Below, in pieces: positions 8,543-17,717 of a stretch of 64,000 nucleotides of DNA. The stretch spans positions 112,752-176,751 of the forward strand of contig NZ_JACSMR010000004.1 in assembly GCF_018618755.1 (NCBI RefSeq), in the 5' to 3' direction. Position 1 is the first letter of the stretch, and each line of letters begins with the position of its first letter. Made by a program: the position numbers and the translations under genes. The notes beneath the pieces were generated by a model that searched no databases, was not told the DNA's origin, and worked only from the letters and a program-made list of their open reading frames with translations. This DNA is from Exiguobacterium sp. s193 (GTDB lineage Bacteria; Bacillota; Bacilli; Exiguobacteriales; Exiguobacteriaceae).

Positions 8543-10345
8543 TTACGGACGATCATTTGGATGATCGAGGTTCGGTCCAAGATTTGGGTCAATCGGATAG
8601 TCATCTTGTTGCGCTAAATCATTTTCAGGAAGTGCACCTTTTGGTGTACCATGTGTCGGATTTTTTTCATTCGAATCTGACGGACGTGAAGAACGTGGTG
8701 CCCGGTCCGGTGTGACATCATCTGCTGCTTTTGTCGCCGCACCTTTTGCTGCTTCTTTTAAGCTAGGTTTTGTTGAAGCAGACGGTGTGTTGTTTGATGG
8801 CAAGTTTGATGTGTCAATATCTGCGTTTTCTGCTTTTTTCTGGAGACGATCGAGGTAACGTGATGCATTATCACGACCACCTAAACCAAATGCTAAACCG
8901 AATGCAAGTGCAACAGCACCAAGAATCAAGATGAACGCTGAGTTGACGATTGTAGCTGCAACACCAAGTTGATCAAGTGCCATAAAGACAGCTAGAGCTA
9001 GGATAGCGTATTTCGCAACGTTTGAAAGAACTTTTAAATCTGATTTTGCAAACAAGCTGTCCATCGTACGTTTCACCAAGTTGCTGACGATAATACCAAT
9101 TGCCAAGATGACGATTGCTGTCAAGACGCTTGGAAGGAAAGCAAGGACTGCACGACCTAAATCGACCATGAAGGTAAGACCAATCAAGTTGAACGCTTCG
9201 ACGACGAACAAGACGACGATAACGATTTCTACAAGTGATCCAACAATCGATGATGGCGATGTCGAAGCATTGTTTGCATCCCAGTTGCCGATTTTCAAGT
9301 GACGTGTTAAGTTGTTGAATCCGAGGCGTGACAAGAGATCGGCAACAAATTTTTTCACGAAGCGACCAACGTAAAGACCAACAAGAATTAGGACAATCCC
9401 GACGATAATGTTTGGAATCATACCGAGAACATCGTTTAACATGTTGATGGCTGGTCCTGTGATTCCTTTAATATTGAGTTGATCCAGTGCCGAAATCGTA
9501 ATCGGAATTAAAATTAAGATGAAGACGACTGTACCAAGGATTGAAGAAAGCGATTTTGTATCTTTTTGTTCGTTTGTACCAATGTTGAAGCGTGACGCAA
9601 ATTTGTCTGTCCCGACTGCATGCAGGAAGTTCGTGACGATATCGCGCACAATCTTCGCAACAAGGAATCCGACGAAGAAGATCGCCGCTGCCGCAATCAG
9701 ACGTGGGATGAACCCAAGGAATGACGATAATAACTGACTAAATGGTTCCGAAACGCTGCTAATGTTGAGTGCATCGAGCACACCTGGTAGGAAAATCAAC
9801 AGGACCAAGTAAAAGACGATATCCCCGGCAATTTTCGGATAATTCGATAAATCTGCTTGCCCTTGAAGCATTTTGTTCGAACGAACTTTTTCATTCGCCA
9901 TCAACTTCGTTCCACCCTTGACGATGATCATCCGTAAAACGACGGCGATGATGTAGGCAAACAGTAGAACGAGTGCAGCTTTTAAGATGTTCGGAATCGC
10001 GGCAAGCAACGTACTCATCGTGTCTGCGAGTGGTGCTGCGATGATTCCGAGGTTAAGAATGTTGAATACTAAAATTAGTACAAAAACCATTAAGACCCAA
10101 AAAATGACTGTTCCGATGACTTTCTCTGGTGTCCATTTCTTTTTCTCCGTTTTCGCTTCAGCTGACTTTTCAGGCATCAATTTCTCGACGACACCGGATT
10201 TTTCCAAAGCTTTTTGAATGCCGTTTGCGATCAGCTTCGCAATCAGCCACCCGATCAGGAATACGACAAGTGCTCCTAAAATGTTTCCGAGAGTTCCAAG
10301 AATCCCGTTTGCGTCAAATGACGTCGTGTTCCAAAAGTTGTTCAT
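8543..10345 (-). CDS. Mechanosensitive-channel-like protein with repeated TM-helix domains
   Basis: 600 aa from ATG 10345; 57 upstream in-frame codons are unlikely, having no site and hydrophilic sequence. The protein is built from several repeats of a unit with a long amphipathic/transmembrane helix ending in 'GWLIAKLI', 'GFLVAKIV', 'GLYVGRFV' or 'GIIVSNLV'. This is the 'conserved TM helix' repeat found in small-conductance mechanosensitive channel relatives. The last part ('ALAFGLAFGLGGRDNASRYL') matches the channel-forming helix style of MscS relatives. A disordered acidic tail follows. Likely an osmotic or small-solute channel, by family. Confidence 0.8.
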   Translation of the reverse strand: MNNFWNTTSFDANGILGTLGNILGALVVFLIGWLIAKLIANGIQKALEKSGVVEKLMPEKSAEAKTEKKKWTPEKVIGTVIFWVLMVFVLILVFNILNLGIIAAPLADTMSTLLAAIPNILKAALVLLFAYIIAVVLRMIIVKGGTKLMANEKVRSNKMLQGQADLSNYPKIAGDIVFYLVLLIFLPGVLDALNISSVSEPFSQLLSSFLGFIPRLIAAAAIFFVGFLVAKIVRDIVTNFLHAVGTDKFASRFNIGTNEQKDTKSLSSILGTVVFILILIPITISALDQLNIKGITGPAINMLNDVLGMIPNIIVGIVLILVGLYVGRFVKKFVADLLSRLGFNNLTRHLKIGNWDANNASTSPSSIVGSLVEIVIVVLFVVEAFNLIGLTFMVDLGRAVLAFLPSVLTAIVILAIGIIVSNLVKRTMDSLFAKSDLKVLSNVAKYAILALAVFMALDQLGVAATIVNSAFILILGAVALAFGLAFGLGGRDNASRYLDRLQKKAENADIDTSNLPSNNTPSASTKPSLKEAAKGAATKAADDVTPDRAPRSSRPSDSNEKNPTHGTPKGALPENDLAQQDDYPIDPNLGPNLDHPNDRP

Positions 10346-10469
10346 CTTTCCACACCCCTTCATCTCTAAAATGAATTCATATATTTCTGACACTTCTTTA
10401 ATTTCCCCCGCTAAAGGATATGTTAAACACTTTACGTCACAAAATATTTTTCTTAAAAAAGTATATGAA

Positions 10470-10503
10470 AAAATGGACGTTCCCGTAAGAGAACGCCCAT
10501 TTT
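10470..10503 (-). terminator. Terminator of the CstB operon
   Basis: AAAATGG-ACGTTC / GAACG-CCATTTT with a T-run on the minus strand, directly after the cstB stop at 10516. Confidence 0.75.
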
Positions 10504-10515
10504 CATCATGAGTCA

Positions 10516-11925
10516 TTACCGTGCTGTTGCTATTTTCGAATCATCCAGGACGTCTTCAATCGCTGCATATCCGCCCTCGATGTTGATGACATTCTTCAGA
10601 CCGAGTGACTGGAGGACACTGACCGCCATCCGTGACCGAACACCTGATGCACAGTGGACAGCAATCGGTTGGTCGCTCGGAAGCTCTTCATGACGCGCGG
10701 CGAGTTTTCCGAGTAAAATCCGGTGAGCCTGTTCATAATGGCTCTCTTCCCACTCCGTTTTATTACGGACGTCAAGGACATAGACGTCACCGGCTTCAGC
10801 TGCTGCGATGGCTTGGTCTGCAGTCCAGTCTGGATAACTTTCTGTTAACTGACCCGCTGTCAGTTCTTTGACATCAAGCAATGTCACGAAACGATCCAGT
10901 CCGATCGATTGTAAATCCGTTTGAATCGTTTCCAGTTGATCCGCTGCTGCGAGGATGGCGATATCCTGATTAAAATCGACTAACCAGCCTGCCCAGGCAA
11001 CGAATTTCGAATTGTAAGGGATGTTGATCGTACCTGGTACATGTCCCGCACCAAATGTTTTTCCATCTCGTGTATCGACGACTTGCATCGTCTTGACGAG
11101 TTCTCCCACTGTGTTCGCTTCAGCAAGGCGTGGACGATCGATTCCTGTCGTCACGGCAATACCTTCTTTGTTGACTTTTTTCATCATCGCGAAGTAGTTC
11201 GGTGGTTCTGGTTGATCCGTTGTCAATTCCTTGACGAATGCTGCTTCATCCTCCATCTGGAGTGCCCAGTTCGTCGCTTTTTCGTAGCCGACCGTTGATG
11301 TCGGAACAGCACCGAGTGCTTTGCCGCATGCACTTCCGGCACCGTGTCCTGGCCAGACTTGTGTGAAGTCAGGCAGTTGTTTGAAGCGTTTCAAGGACTG
11401 GAACATTTGCTTTGCACCGAGTGCTGTCGTTCCTTGAATACCGGCAGCTTCTTCCAGTAAATCCGGACGTCCGATATCGCCGACGAAGACGAAGTCGCCC
11501 GTAAATATTCCCATCGGAACCGTTTGATCACGATCGTATAAGACAAACGAGATATGTTCCGGTGTATGACCTGGTGTATGCATGACTTCAAGCGTCACAT
11601 TCCCGACTTTGAACGTCTCTCCGTCTTTGACGAGACGGGCATCAATCTCTGAAGCAAAACCATACTTCCAAGAAGCATCGCCTTCATCTGATAGATAAGC
11701 TGTCGTTCCGAGACGTTTCGCGAATTCGCGTGTCCCAGAAACGAAATCAGCATGAATGTGTGTTTCCGCCGTCGCCGAAATTCGAAGCCCTTCTTTTTCC
11801 GCTTCTTTGAGGTACGGTTCGATGTTTCGTGCCGGATCGATGACGATCGCTTCCCCCGTCTTCTGGCACCCTACCATATATGAAGCTTGTGCTAATTTTT
11901 CATCATAGAAATAGCGTAATAACAT
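10516..11925 (-). CDS. cstB: CstB-type persulfide dioxygenase-sulfurtransferase
   Basis: 469 aa in three parts. A metallo-beta-lactamase domain (1-~250) has the iron ligands His56, His58 and Asp60 in 'THIHADFVSG', His120 in 'TPGHTPEH', and 'GD' at 143-144. A middle rhodanese-like domain lacks an active cysteine. The C-terminal rhodanese has Cys425 in 'VHCASGVRS'. Cys200 in 'GSACGKALG' corresponds to the cysteine near the iron site of Staphylococcus CstB. The enzyme oxidises low-molecular-weight persulfides, with the rhodanese passing sulfur on, and so detoxifies hydrogen sulfide. It is the second gene of an operon with a small rhodanese, behind a CsoR/CstR-like operator. Confidence 0.9.
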   Translation of the reverse strand: MLLRYFYDEKLAQASYMVGCQKTGEAIVIDPARNIEPYLKEAEKEGLRISATAETHIHADFVSGTREFAKRLGTTAYLSDEGDASWKYGFASEIDARLVKDGETFKVGNVTLEVMHTPGHTPEHISFVLYDRDQTVPMGIFTGDFVFVGDIGRPDLLEEAAGIQGTTALGAKQMFQSLKRFKQLPDFTQVWPGHGAGSACGKALGAVPTSTVGYEKATNWALQMEDEAAFVKELTTDQPEPPNYFAMMKKVNKEGIAVTTGIDRPRLAEANTVGELVKTMQVVDTRDGKTFGAGHVPGTINIPYNSKFVAWAGWLVDFNQDIAILAAADQLETIQTDLQSIGLDRFVTLLDVKELTAGQLTESYPDWTADQAIAAAEAGDVYVLDVRNKTEWEESHYEQAHRILLGKLAARHEELPSDQPIAVHCASGVRSRMAVSVLQSLGLKNVINIEGGYAAIEDVLDDSKIATAR

Positions 11926-11971
11926 AACGATTCCTCCTTTAGTTGAATGGTCGTACCCGATTGATTGTTGC

Positions 11972-12271
11972 TTAGCGTGTGACGTTTCCTTCCCAGCTCA
12001 TCATTCCGCCGTCGACGTTCGTGACGTCGAAGCCCGCTTGCTCCAAATACATCGAAGCATTCATGCTCCGTCCACCAGATAAGCAAATGACGTGAATCGG
12101 TTGTTTCGCATCCAGTTCAGCTGTGCGTTCCGTCAATTCAGATAGCGGAACATTTTTAGCTTGTTCGATATGACCACCTGCGTATTCATCCGTTTCGCGG
12201 ACATCAATCAACTGGATGGATGCATCCGTTTGAAGTGTTTGTTCAAGTTCAATCGTTGATATGTTTTTCAT
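11972..12271 (-). CDS. Single-domain rhodanese sulfurtransferase
   Basis: 99 aa from ATG 12271, which has AAAGGAGA upstream; the longer frame upstream crosses the promoter. It is one complete rhodanese domain with the active-site loop 'ICLSGGRS' around Cys63 and the entry motif 'IDVRETDEYAGGHI'. It can accept persulfide sulfur from donors and hand it to the adjacent CstB. It is the first gene of the sulfide-detoxification operon. Confidence 0.9.
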   Translation of the reverse strand: MKNISTIELEQTLQTDASIQLIDVRETDEYAGGHIEQAKNVPLSELTERTAELDAKQPIHVICLSGGRSMNASMYLEQAGFDVTNVDGGMMSWEGNVTR

Positions 12272-12320
12272 GGAAGTTCTCTCCTTTTGTTGCCCGTTCG
12301 GCAAAATGATTTCTGTCCAT

Positions 12321-12349
12321 AATATACCCCCTGCGGTATTAAAAATCAA
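12321..12349 (-). promoter_or_regulatory. Sigma-A promoter with CsoR/CstR-like operator
   Basis: On the minus strand TTGATT (-35) and TATATT (-10) are separated by exactly 17 bp. Inside the spacer is the inverted repeat ATACC-N6-GGTAT (12324-12339) with a G/C-rich centre, the form bound by CsoR-family persulfide sensors such as CstR. It should keep the rhodanese-cstB operon off until reactive sulfur accumulates. No CstR gene lies in this window. Confidence 0.7.
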
Positions 12350-12374
12350 GGAAAAGGATTATTCCGACAAAAAA

Positions 12375-12402
12375 AGCAGCTCCCCGTTTCAGGGGAACTG
12401 CT
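12375..12402 (-). terminator. Terminator of the MarR-ABC operon
   Basis: AGCAGCTCCCC / GGGGAACTGCT with one G-T mismatch, and a T-run of seven on the minus strand, between the second ABC gene and the cst promoter. Confidence 0.8.
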
Positions 12403-12417
12403 TCATTTTTGATCCTG

Positions 12418-14286
12418 TCAGACGACTTCTTTTTCGGAAAACTGACTGTTGTAAAGGTCCGCATAGAAACCATCTGCTTTTAACAACGCTTCATGCGTTC
12501 CTTGTTCGATGACACGTCCTTGATCCATGACGAGGATTAAGTCCGCATCTTTAATCGTCGACAGGCGGTGGGCGATGACGAAGCTTGTCCGTCCGTCCAT
12601 CAAGCGTTGCATCGCCTGCTGGATGAAGATTTCCGTCCGCGTATCGACGCTCGACGTCGCTTCATCCAAAATCATGATCGGTGGATCGGCGAGGACCGCA
12701 CGGGCAATCGTCAACAATTGTTTTTGCCCTTGTGAGATGTTCGAGGCCTCTTCGTTCAAGACCGTCTCATACCCGTCCGGTAACGTCCGGATGAAGTGAT
12801 CGGCATGGGCTGCTTTAGCCGCATCGATGATGTCTTCTTCCGATGCTCCGACTTTCCCGTACGCGAGGTTATCGCGGATCGTCCCATTAAAGAGCCATGT
12901 ATCTTGTAAGACCATCCCGAAGGTCGTCCGCAAGTCTTCCCGTGACATGTCTCGCGTGTCGATTCCGTCAATCCGGATCGCACCGCCATTTAATTCATAG
13001 AAACGCATCAACAGGTTGATTAAGGTCGTTTTTCCGGCACCGGTCGGACCGACGATGGCGACGGTTTGTCCCGGTCGGACATCGATGTTCATGTCTTCAA
13101 TCAAGAGTTCTTTTCCATAACCGAAGTCGACGTGTTCAAACGCGACGGCACCGTCCGCACGTGCCAGGTGATGTGTCGTCACTTCTTTGATTTCCTCTTC
13201 TTCATCTAATAATTCAAAAACACGTTCGGCTGCTGCGACCGTTGACTGGACGATGTTCGCGATGTTCGCCGTTTGCGTGATCGGTTGTGTGAATTGTCGG
13301 GTATACGTGATGAAGGCTTGAATGTCCCCGATTGAGATACTGCGCTGCGTCACTAAAATCCCGCCGACGACACTGATCAAGACATAACTGATGTTCCCGA
13401 TGAACATCATCATCGGCATGATGATTCCGGAAATGAACTGCGCTTTTCGTCCGGCATCATACAGCTGTTCATTGACGTCGTCAAACTCTGCGACCGCTTT
13501 TCGTTCATGACCGAAGGCCTTGACGACCGGGTGTCCCGTATACATCTCTTCGACGTGACCATTCAGTTGACCGAGCGTCCGTTGTTGATCGGCAAAATAC
13601 TTCTGTGACCGTTTTAAGATCGGTCGGATCGCAAAAATCGATAATGGTAACGTCACGAGTGAAATTAACGTCAAGAGCGGACTGATCGTCAGCATCATGA
13701 TTAAGATCCCGACGATTGTGACGATGGACGTAATGAACGATGTGACACTTTGTTGGAGCGTACTCCCAATCGTATCGATATCGTTTGTCACCCGGCTGAG
13801 CGTTTCCCCGTTCGGTCGTCCGTCATAATACTTCAGCGGCAACCGCTCGAGTTTCTGATTGACGTCCTCCCGTAAGTCATACACCGTTTTTTGGGCGACG
13901 CTCGACATGATGTATTGCTGAATGTAACTAAATATACTACTGATGACGTAAAGTCCTGCGAGGAGCAGCAAAATCTGGCCAATCTTCGTAAAGTCGATGG
14001 CAGCACCCGGAACCCCTTGGAACTTCGCATACGCCCCTTCGAACAGTTCCGTAATCGCTGTCCCCATGATTTTTGGTCCGGCGATCATAAAGACCGTACT
14101 GAGAATCGCGGCGACAAACACAGCAATCAGTGCCGTCCGCCGTGGTTTTAAATAGGCGAGTAACCGACGGAACGTCGCTTTGAAGTCTTTCGGTTTCTCC
14201 CCCATCATCATCATGTTCCCACCGCCGGGACCGCCACCGGGTCCACCCGGAGGTCCGCCGGCAGGTCGTTTCGTTGTCTGACTCAT
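12418..14286 (-). CDS. ABC exporter half-transporter, second subunit
   Basis: 622 aa with a transmembrane domain (~55-345) and a C-terminal nucleotide-binding domain. The Walker A is 'GPTGAGKT', the signature is the degenerate 'NISQGQKQ' in place of LSGGQ, and the Walker B is 'IMILDEATSS'. The catalytic glutamate (LDE) is present, so this is probably the active-site partner. Before TM1 there is an unusual Pro/Gly-rich, then Met-rich, N-terminal tail of about 30 residues. It overlaps the preceding ABC gene by ATGA, and the two should form a heterodimeric multidrug-type exporter (YfiB/YfiC-like). Confidence 0.9.
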   Translation of the reverse strand: MSQTTKRPAGGPPGGPGGGPGGGNMMMMGEKPKDFKATFRRLLAYLKPRRTALIAVFVAAILSTVFMIAGPKIMGTAITELFEGAYAKFQGVPGAAIDFTKIGQILLLLAGLYVISSIFSYIQQYIMSSVAQKTVYDLREDVNQKLERLPLKYYDGRPNGETLSRVTNDIDTIGSTLQQSVTSFITSIVTIVGILIMMLTISPLLTLISLVTLPLSIFAIRPILKRSQKYFADQQRTLGQLNGHVEEMYTGHPVVKAFGHERKAVAEFDDVNEQLYDAGRKAQFISGIIMPMMMFIGNISYVLISVVGGILVTQRSISIGDIQAFITYTRQFTQPITQTANIANIVQSTVAAAERVFELLDEEEEIKEVTTHHLARADGAVAFEHVDFGYGKELLIEDMNIDVRPGQTVAIVGPTGAGKTTLINLLMRFYELNGGAIRIDGIDTRDMSREDLRTTFGMVLQDTWLFNGTIRDNLAYGKVGASEEDIIDAAKAAHADHFIRTLPDGYETVLNEEASNISQGQKQLLTIARAVLADPPIMILDEATSSVDTRTEIFIQQAMQRLMDGRTSFVIAHRLSTIKDADLILVMDQGRVIEQGTHEALLKADGFYADLYNSQFSEKEVV

Positions 14287-16007
14287 GCGATTTCCTCCTC
14301 TGACAGTTGAGATTTGACGATTTCTTGATAAACGTCGTTTGTTGCATACAGCTCGTCATGCGTTCCGATGCCTGCGACGCGCCCTTCCTCAAGAACGATG
14401 ATTTGATCCGCATCCATGACCGTACTGACACGTTGGGCGACGATCAGGACGGTCGCTTGACGCGTTTCTTCTTTTAATGCTTTCCGGAGTGTCGCATCCG
14501 TCTTGAAGTCGAGGGCTGAGAAGCTGTCATCGAACACATAGAGGTCGGGTTTCCGGACGAGCGCCCGGGCAATCGAAAGCCGTTGCTTTTGGCCACCGGA
14601 AACGTTTGATCCGCCTTGTTCAATCACGGAATCGTACCGTTCCGGCATTCGTTCGATGAAGTCGGTCGCTTGGGCGACACGCGCTGCATGTTCGATTTCT
14701 TCTAATGAAGCATCCTGTTTCCCGAAACGAATGTTGTCTGCAATCGATCCCGTGAACAACAGGGCTTTTTGTGGCACGAAGCCGATTTTCGAACGTAATT
14801 CCTCTTGCGGGACGTCACGGCTGTCGACGCCGTTGACTTGGATTCTGCCACTCGTCACGTCGTAAAAACGGGGAATCAAGTTGACAAGCGTCGATTTCCC
14901 GGATCCGGTCCCGCCGATGACGGCCGTGATTTCACCAGGACGTGCTTTGAAGCTGATATCCGACAGCACCGGCGCTTCCGCACCCGGATAGCTGAACGTC
15001 ACGTGATCGAAGACGAGGGTACCCGGCTCACGGTCTGCTGAAGCGGTTCCTTCATCGACCATCGTCGGTGTCATCTCAAGGACTTCATTAATCCGTTTCG
15101 CCGAGACGGCAGCACGGGGAATCATGACGAACATGACGGATGCCATGACGAGGGCGAACATGATTTGCATGACGTATTGGATAAACGCCATCAAGTCACC
15201 GATTTGCATGCCACCGTTATTGATCCGAATCCCTCCGAACCAAATGACGCCGACGACCGTCAAGTTCATCACGAGCATCATCGTCGGCATCAAAAATGCC
15301 ATGATTTTATTGACCTTGATCGAGACGTCCGTCAAGTCCGCATTGGCTTGCGTCAAACGGACTTTTTCTTCTTTCTCCCGGTTGAAGGCACGGATGACAC
15401 GGATACCTGTCAAATTCTCGCGTAAGACGAGATTTAACCGGTCCAGTCGCTTTTGGACTTGTCCGAACAGCGGCACCCCTTTCCACAAAATCAATAAGAT
15501 CGAGATAACGAGGACGGGCATCGCGGCGACGATGACGAGCGACAGTTTGGCATCCTTCGAGACCGCCATGATCAGACCACCAATGAACATGATCGGTGCA
15601 CTGACGACCATCCGTAACATCATGATGACGACTTGTTGGACTTGTGTGATGTCGTTTGTCGTCCGTGTAATCAGCGACGCCGTCCCGACTTGGTCGAACT
15701 CCTGCAGTGAAAAACGTTCGACGTGGTTAAAGACTTTCCGACGAATGTCGCGCCCAAGCCCCATCGCTGCTTTTGACGAATAATAACTTGCGGCAATTGC
15801 GGCCGTCGCACCGAGTGCCGTGATACCAAGCATGACCGCACCAATTTTCCAAATGTAGCCTGTATCACCGACGACAACACCTTTGTCGATGATGTCGGCC
15901 ATCAAGGTCGGTAAATACAAATCGGACATCGACTGGGCAAAGACGAGGACCAATACGGCGAGGACCGCCCATTTATAGACTTTTAGATTTTTGAGTAACT
16001 TAATCAT
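14283..16007 (-). CDS. ABC exporter half-transporter, first subunit
   Basis: 574 aa with six transmembrane helices followed by a nucleotide-binding domain (Walker A 'GGTGSGKST', signature 'NVSGGQKQRL', Walker B 'LYVFDDSFS'). The residue after the Walker B aspartate is Asp rather than Glu, the usual degenerate catalytic site of one half of a heterodimeric exporter; the partner at 12418-14286 keeps the Glu. Its start overlaps the end of the MarR gene by eight bases, consistent with co-translation. Confidence 0.92.
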   Translation of the reverse strand: MIKLLKNLKVYKWAVLAVLVLVFAQSMSDLYLPTLMADIIDKGVVVGDTGYIWKIGAVMLGITALGATAAIAASYYSSKAAMGLGRDIRRKVFNHVERFSLQEFDQVGTASLITRTTNDITQVQQVVIMMLRMVVSAPIMFIGGLIMAVSKDAKLSLVIVAAMPVLVISILLILWKGVPLFGQVQKRLDRLNLVLRENLTGIRVIRAFNREKEEKVRLTQANADLTDVSIKVNKIMAFLMPTMMLVMNLTVVGVIWFGGIRINNGGMQIGDLMAFIQYVMQIMFALVMASVMFVMIPRAAVSAKRINEVLEMTPTMVDEGTASADREPGTLVFDHVTFSYPGAEAPVLSDISFKARPGEITAVIGGTGSGKSTLVNLIPRFYDVTSGRIQVNGVDSRDVPQEELRSKIGFVPQKALLFTGSIADNIRFGKQDASLEEIEHAARVAQATDFIERMPERYDSVIEQGGSNVSGGQKQRLSIARALVRKPDLYVFDDSFSALDFKTDATLRKALKEETRQATVLIVAQRVSTVMDADQIIVLEEGRVAGIGTHDELYATNDVYQEIVKSQLSEEEIA

Positions 16008-16488
16008 CTGTACAGCCTCCGTTTCCTGATGACAGGATGTCTTTTAAACCGTCTGCAATCTGTTCATGCGTCTTGAGCATTTGTTCAAAGGCAGCAGGAT
16101 CAATTTGATCGAGGATTTGTTCGAGCCGTTGCTGCATACCCGCTTCTTGTTGTTTGATCGCATCAACGAACCGTTGCCCTTGCTCACTCAGCGTCAACAC
16201 GACTTCACGCCGGTTCTCTGGATTCGTATCCCGGATGACCCAGCCGGATTGAACCAATCCCTCAATCGATTGACTGAGCGTACTCTTCGGTAAATGCGTG
16301 TGTGCGGCCAGTTCTTTTTGTGTAATCGGACTCCTTGGCGCAATCGTCACCAGACTATGGAATTGCGGTAAGCTCAGTCCGTTTTCCTGTGCCGTCTGAT
16401 GTGCCGCCCGGACGAGATGCCGCTGGACATTCCAAAAAGATTGCATCATTGCCGTCGAACGGACCGGCTCACGTTGTTCTGTTTCCAT
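16000..16488 (-). CDS. MarR-family transcriptional regulator
   Basis: 162 aa from ATG 16488, preceded by GGAGGT at good spacing; an earlier ATG at 16524 lies inside the operator and has no site. The winged helix is central: 'ITQKELAAHTHLPKSTLSQSIEGLVQSGWVIR' is the recognition helix region and 'NRREVVLTLSEQG' the wing. It heads the exporter operon and very likely represses it until a substrate drug or metabolite binds. Confidence 0.9.
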   Translation of the reverse strand: METEQREPVRSTAMMQSFWNVQRHLVRAAHQTAQENGLSLPQFHSLVTIAPRSPITQKELAAHTHLPKSTLSQSIEGLVQSGWVIRDTNPENRREVVLTLSEQGQRFVDAIKQQEAGMQQRLEQILDQIDPAAFEQMLKTHEQIADGLKDILSSGNGGCTDD

Positions 16489-16513
16489 CCTTCCACCTCC
16501 GTGTTCCATTTCG

Positions 16514-16535
16514 AATCGTTCCATTTAGAACGATT
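16514..16535. promoter_or_regulatory. Inverted-repeat operator for the MarR protein
   Basis: Perfect 8-bp arms AATCGTTC / GAACGATT separated by six bases. It sits 26 bp upstream of the MarR start, in the promoter region of the operon. A related half-site (TTCGAATCG) overlaps its left arm. Size and position fit a MarR dimer site. Confidence 0.65.
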
Positions 16536-16684
16536 ATCTATGTAAACTAATCTACGCCGATTAATTCGTGAAGTCAACTAAATAACAATGTGAAAATGCA
16601 CATATTTATAATCAAGAATGAGGTATTTCCAGTATAATGAAGATGAGCAGAAATCAAAGAAATTCTGAGTAAGGAGAGATGGCT

Positions 16685-17026
16685 TTGTTACATCAGATGG
16701 GATTATATCAAAACCCTTTTCAATCCATCGTTTCCGGAAAAAAAGTAGTTGAAATTCGCTTAAATGATCAAAAACGACAAGCAATTCAAGTCGGAGATTT
16801 AATTGAATTCACTAATTTATCTACGGCTGAACAAGTGATCGTCAAAGTGACAGCGCGACAAACTTTTAAAGATTTTAAAGCACTTTATGAGCATGTCCCT
16901 CTCGAACAAATCGATTGTATCGGATGGTCCATGAACGACTTGTTAGACGCGACCTATATGATATATTCAAGAGAATCAGAAAAAGTATTCGGGGCACTCG
17001 CATTAACGATTGAACGGAAATTTTAA
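16685..17026 (+). CDS. ASCH-domain protein
   Basis: 113 aa from TTG 16685, eight bases after AAGGAG; the ATG at 16679 is only two bases from that site, so TTG looks the better start. The ASCH fold is indicated by 'NPFQSIVSGKKVVEIRLND' near the N-terminus, where the Gly-Lys-Lys and Glu-x-Arg lie in the binding cleft, and by the closing '...FGALALTIER'. The family binds RNA or nucleotide-like ligands. TATAAT (16633-16638) is a likely -10. The next gene overlaps or abuts it. Confidence 0.75.
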   Translation: MLHQMGLYQNPFQSIVSGKKVVEIRLNDQKRQAIQVGDLIEFTNLSTAEQVIVKVTARQTFKDFKALYEHVPLEQIDCIGWSMNDLLDATYMIYSRESEKVFGALALTIERKF

Positions 17027-17672
17027 ACGAAAGGAGCTGATCACCATCATTGCCGCCATTAAGCGATTGATCGATCAGCAATATGCACATCCTACAGGGA
17101 GATTTGGCACATACATCGGGGAAAAAATGGTCAGGCAACATCAACCTGAGACTGAGTGGACGGTCAATCTGCTGAACGTTCAACAAGATGACGCGATTTT
17201 AGAACTTGGTTGCGGAGCAGGATCTGCCATCAAACGTCTTGTACATCAAACAACAGCAAAGCAGGTTACGGGTATCGATTCTTCCTTCACCATGCTACGT
17301 TCTGTAAAAAGAAGAAATAAAGATGCTGTCCGGTCACGTCGTGTAAACGTCCTATACGGAGATTTAAACAAATTAGCTTTTCCGAATAACCAGTTCGATA
17401 AAGTGTTCACCATACACACGCTCTATTTTTGGAAAAATATTTCTGGCACCTTAGCAGATATCTATAATGTATTAAAACCAGGTGGTCATTTCGTCATCAC
17501 GTTCTGTGATGGTAAAAATGATGTCACTTGGAATGGTGTGAAGGATTTAGTTCAAAATGAACTGCTTCCTTCCGCAAAAAAATATGGTTTTTCCGACATT
17601 ACATTTATCGAAGGGCCTATCTCAAGACAATTTCATACCGTTGCTGTAATCGGGTATAAACCCCTTAATTAA
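17010..17672 (+). CDS. Class I SAM-dependent methyltransferase
   Basis: Up to 220 aa. The SAM-binding motif I is 'ILELGCGAGSAIKRL', with 'VTGIDSS' (acidic loop) and 'VLYGDLNKLAF' following, then the 'LKPGGHFVITF' strand. A strong AAAGGAG at ~17031-17036 lies inside the annotated N-terminus, so the real start may be a non-ATG codon (ATC/ATT) about ten codons in; I kept the ATG that overlaps the ASCH gene. The substrate is unknown. Confidence 0.8.
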   Translation: MNGNFKRKELITIIAAIKRLIDQQYAHPTGRFGTYIGEKMVRQHQPETEWTVNLLNVQQDDAILELGCGAGSAIKRLVHQTTAKQVTGIDSSFTMLRSVKRRNKDAVRSRRVNVLYGDLNKLAFPNNQFDKVFTIHTLYFWKNISGTLADIYNVLKPGGHFVITFCDGKNDVTWNGVKDLVQNELLPSAKKYGFSDITFIEGPISRQFHTVAVIGYKPLN

Positions 17673-17707
17673 AAAGGAACGATCGTCTTTTGACGATCGT
17701 TCCTTTT
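17672..17707. terminator. Bidirectional terminator
   Basis: AAAAGGAACGATCGTC / GACGATCGTTCCTTTT with a four-base loop, a near-perfect 16-bp stem serving both convergent genes. Confidence 0.85.
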
Positions 17708-17717
17708 AACGCATGCT

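Noticed and set aside
15124..15783. 219-codon plus-strand open frame inside the ABC gene
   Set aside because: Antisense shadow of the transmembrane domain of 14283-16007; Met/Thr/Ile-rich composition is typical of such shadows.
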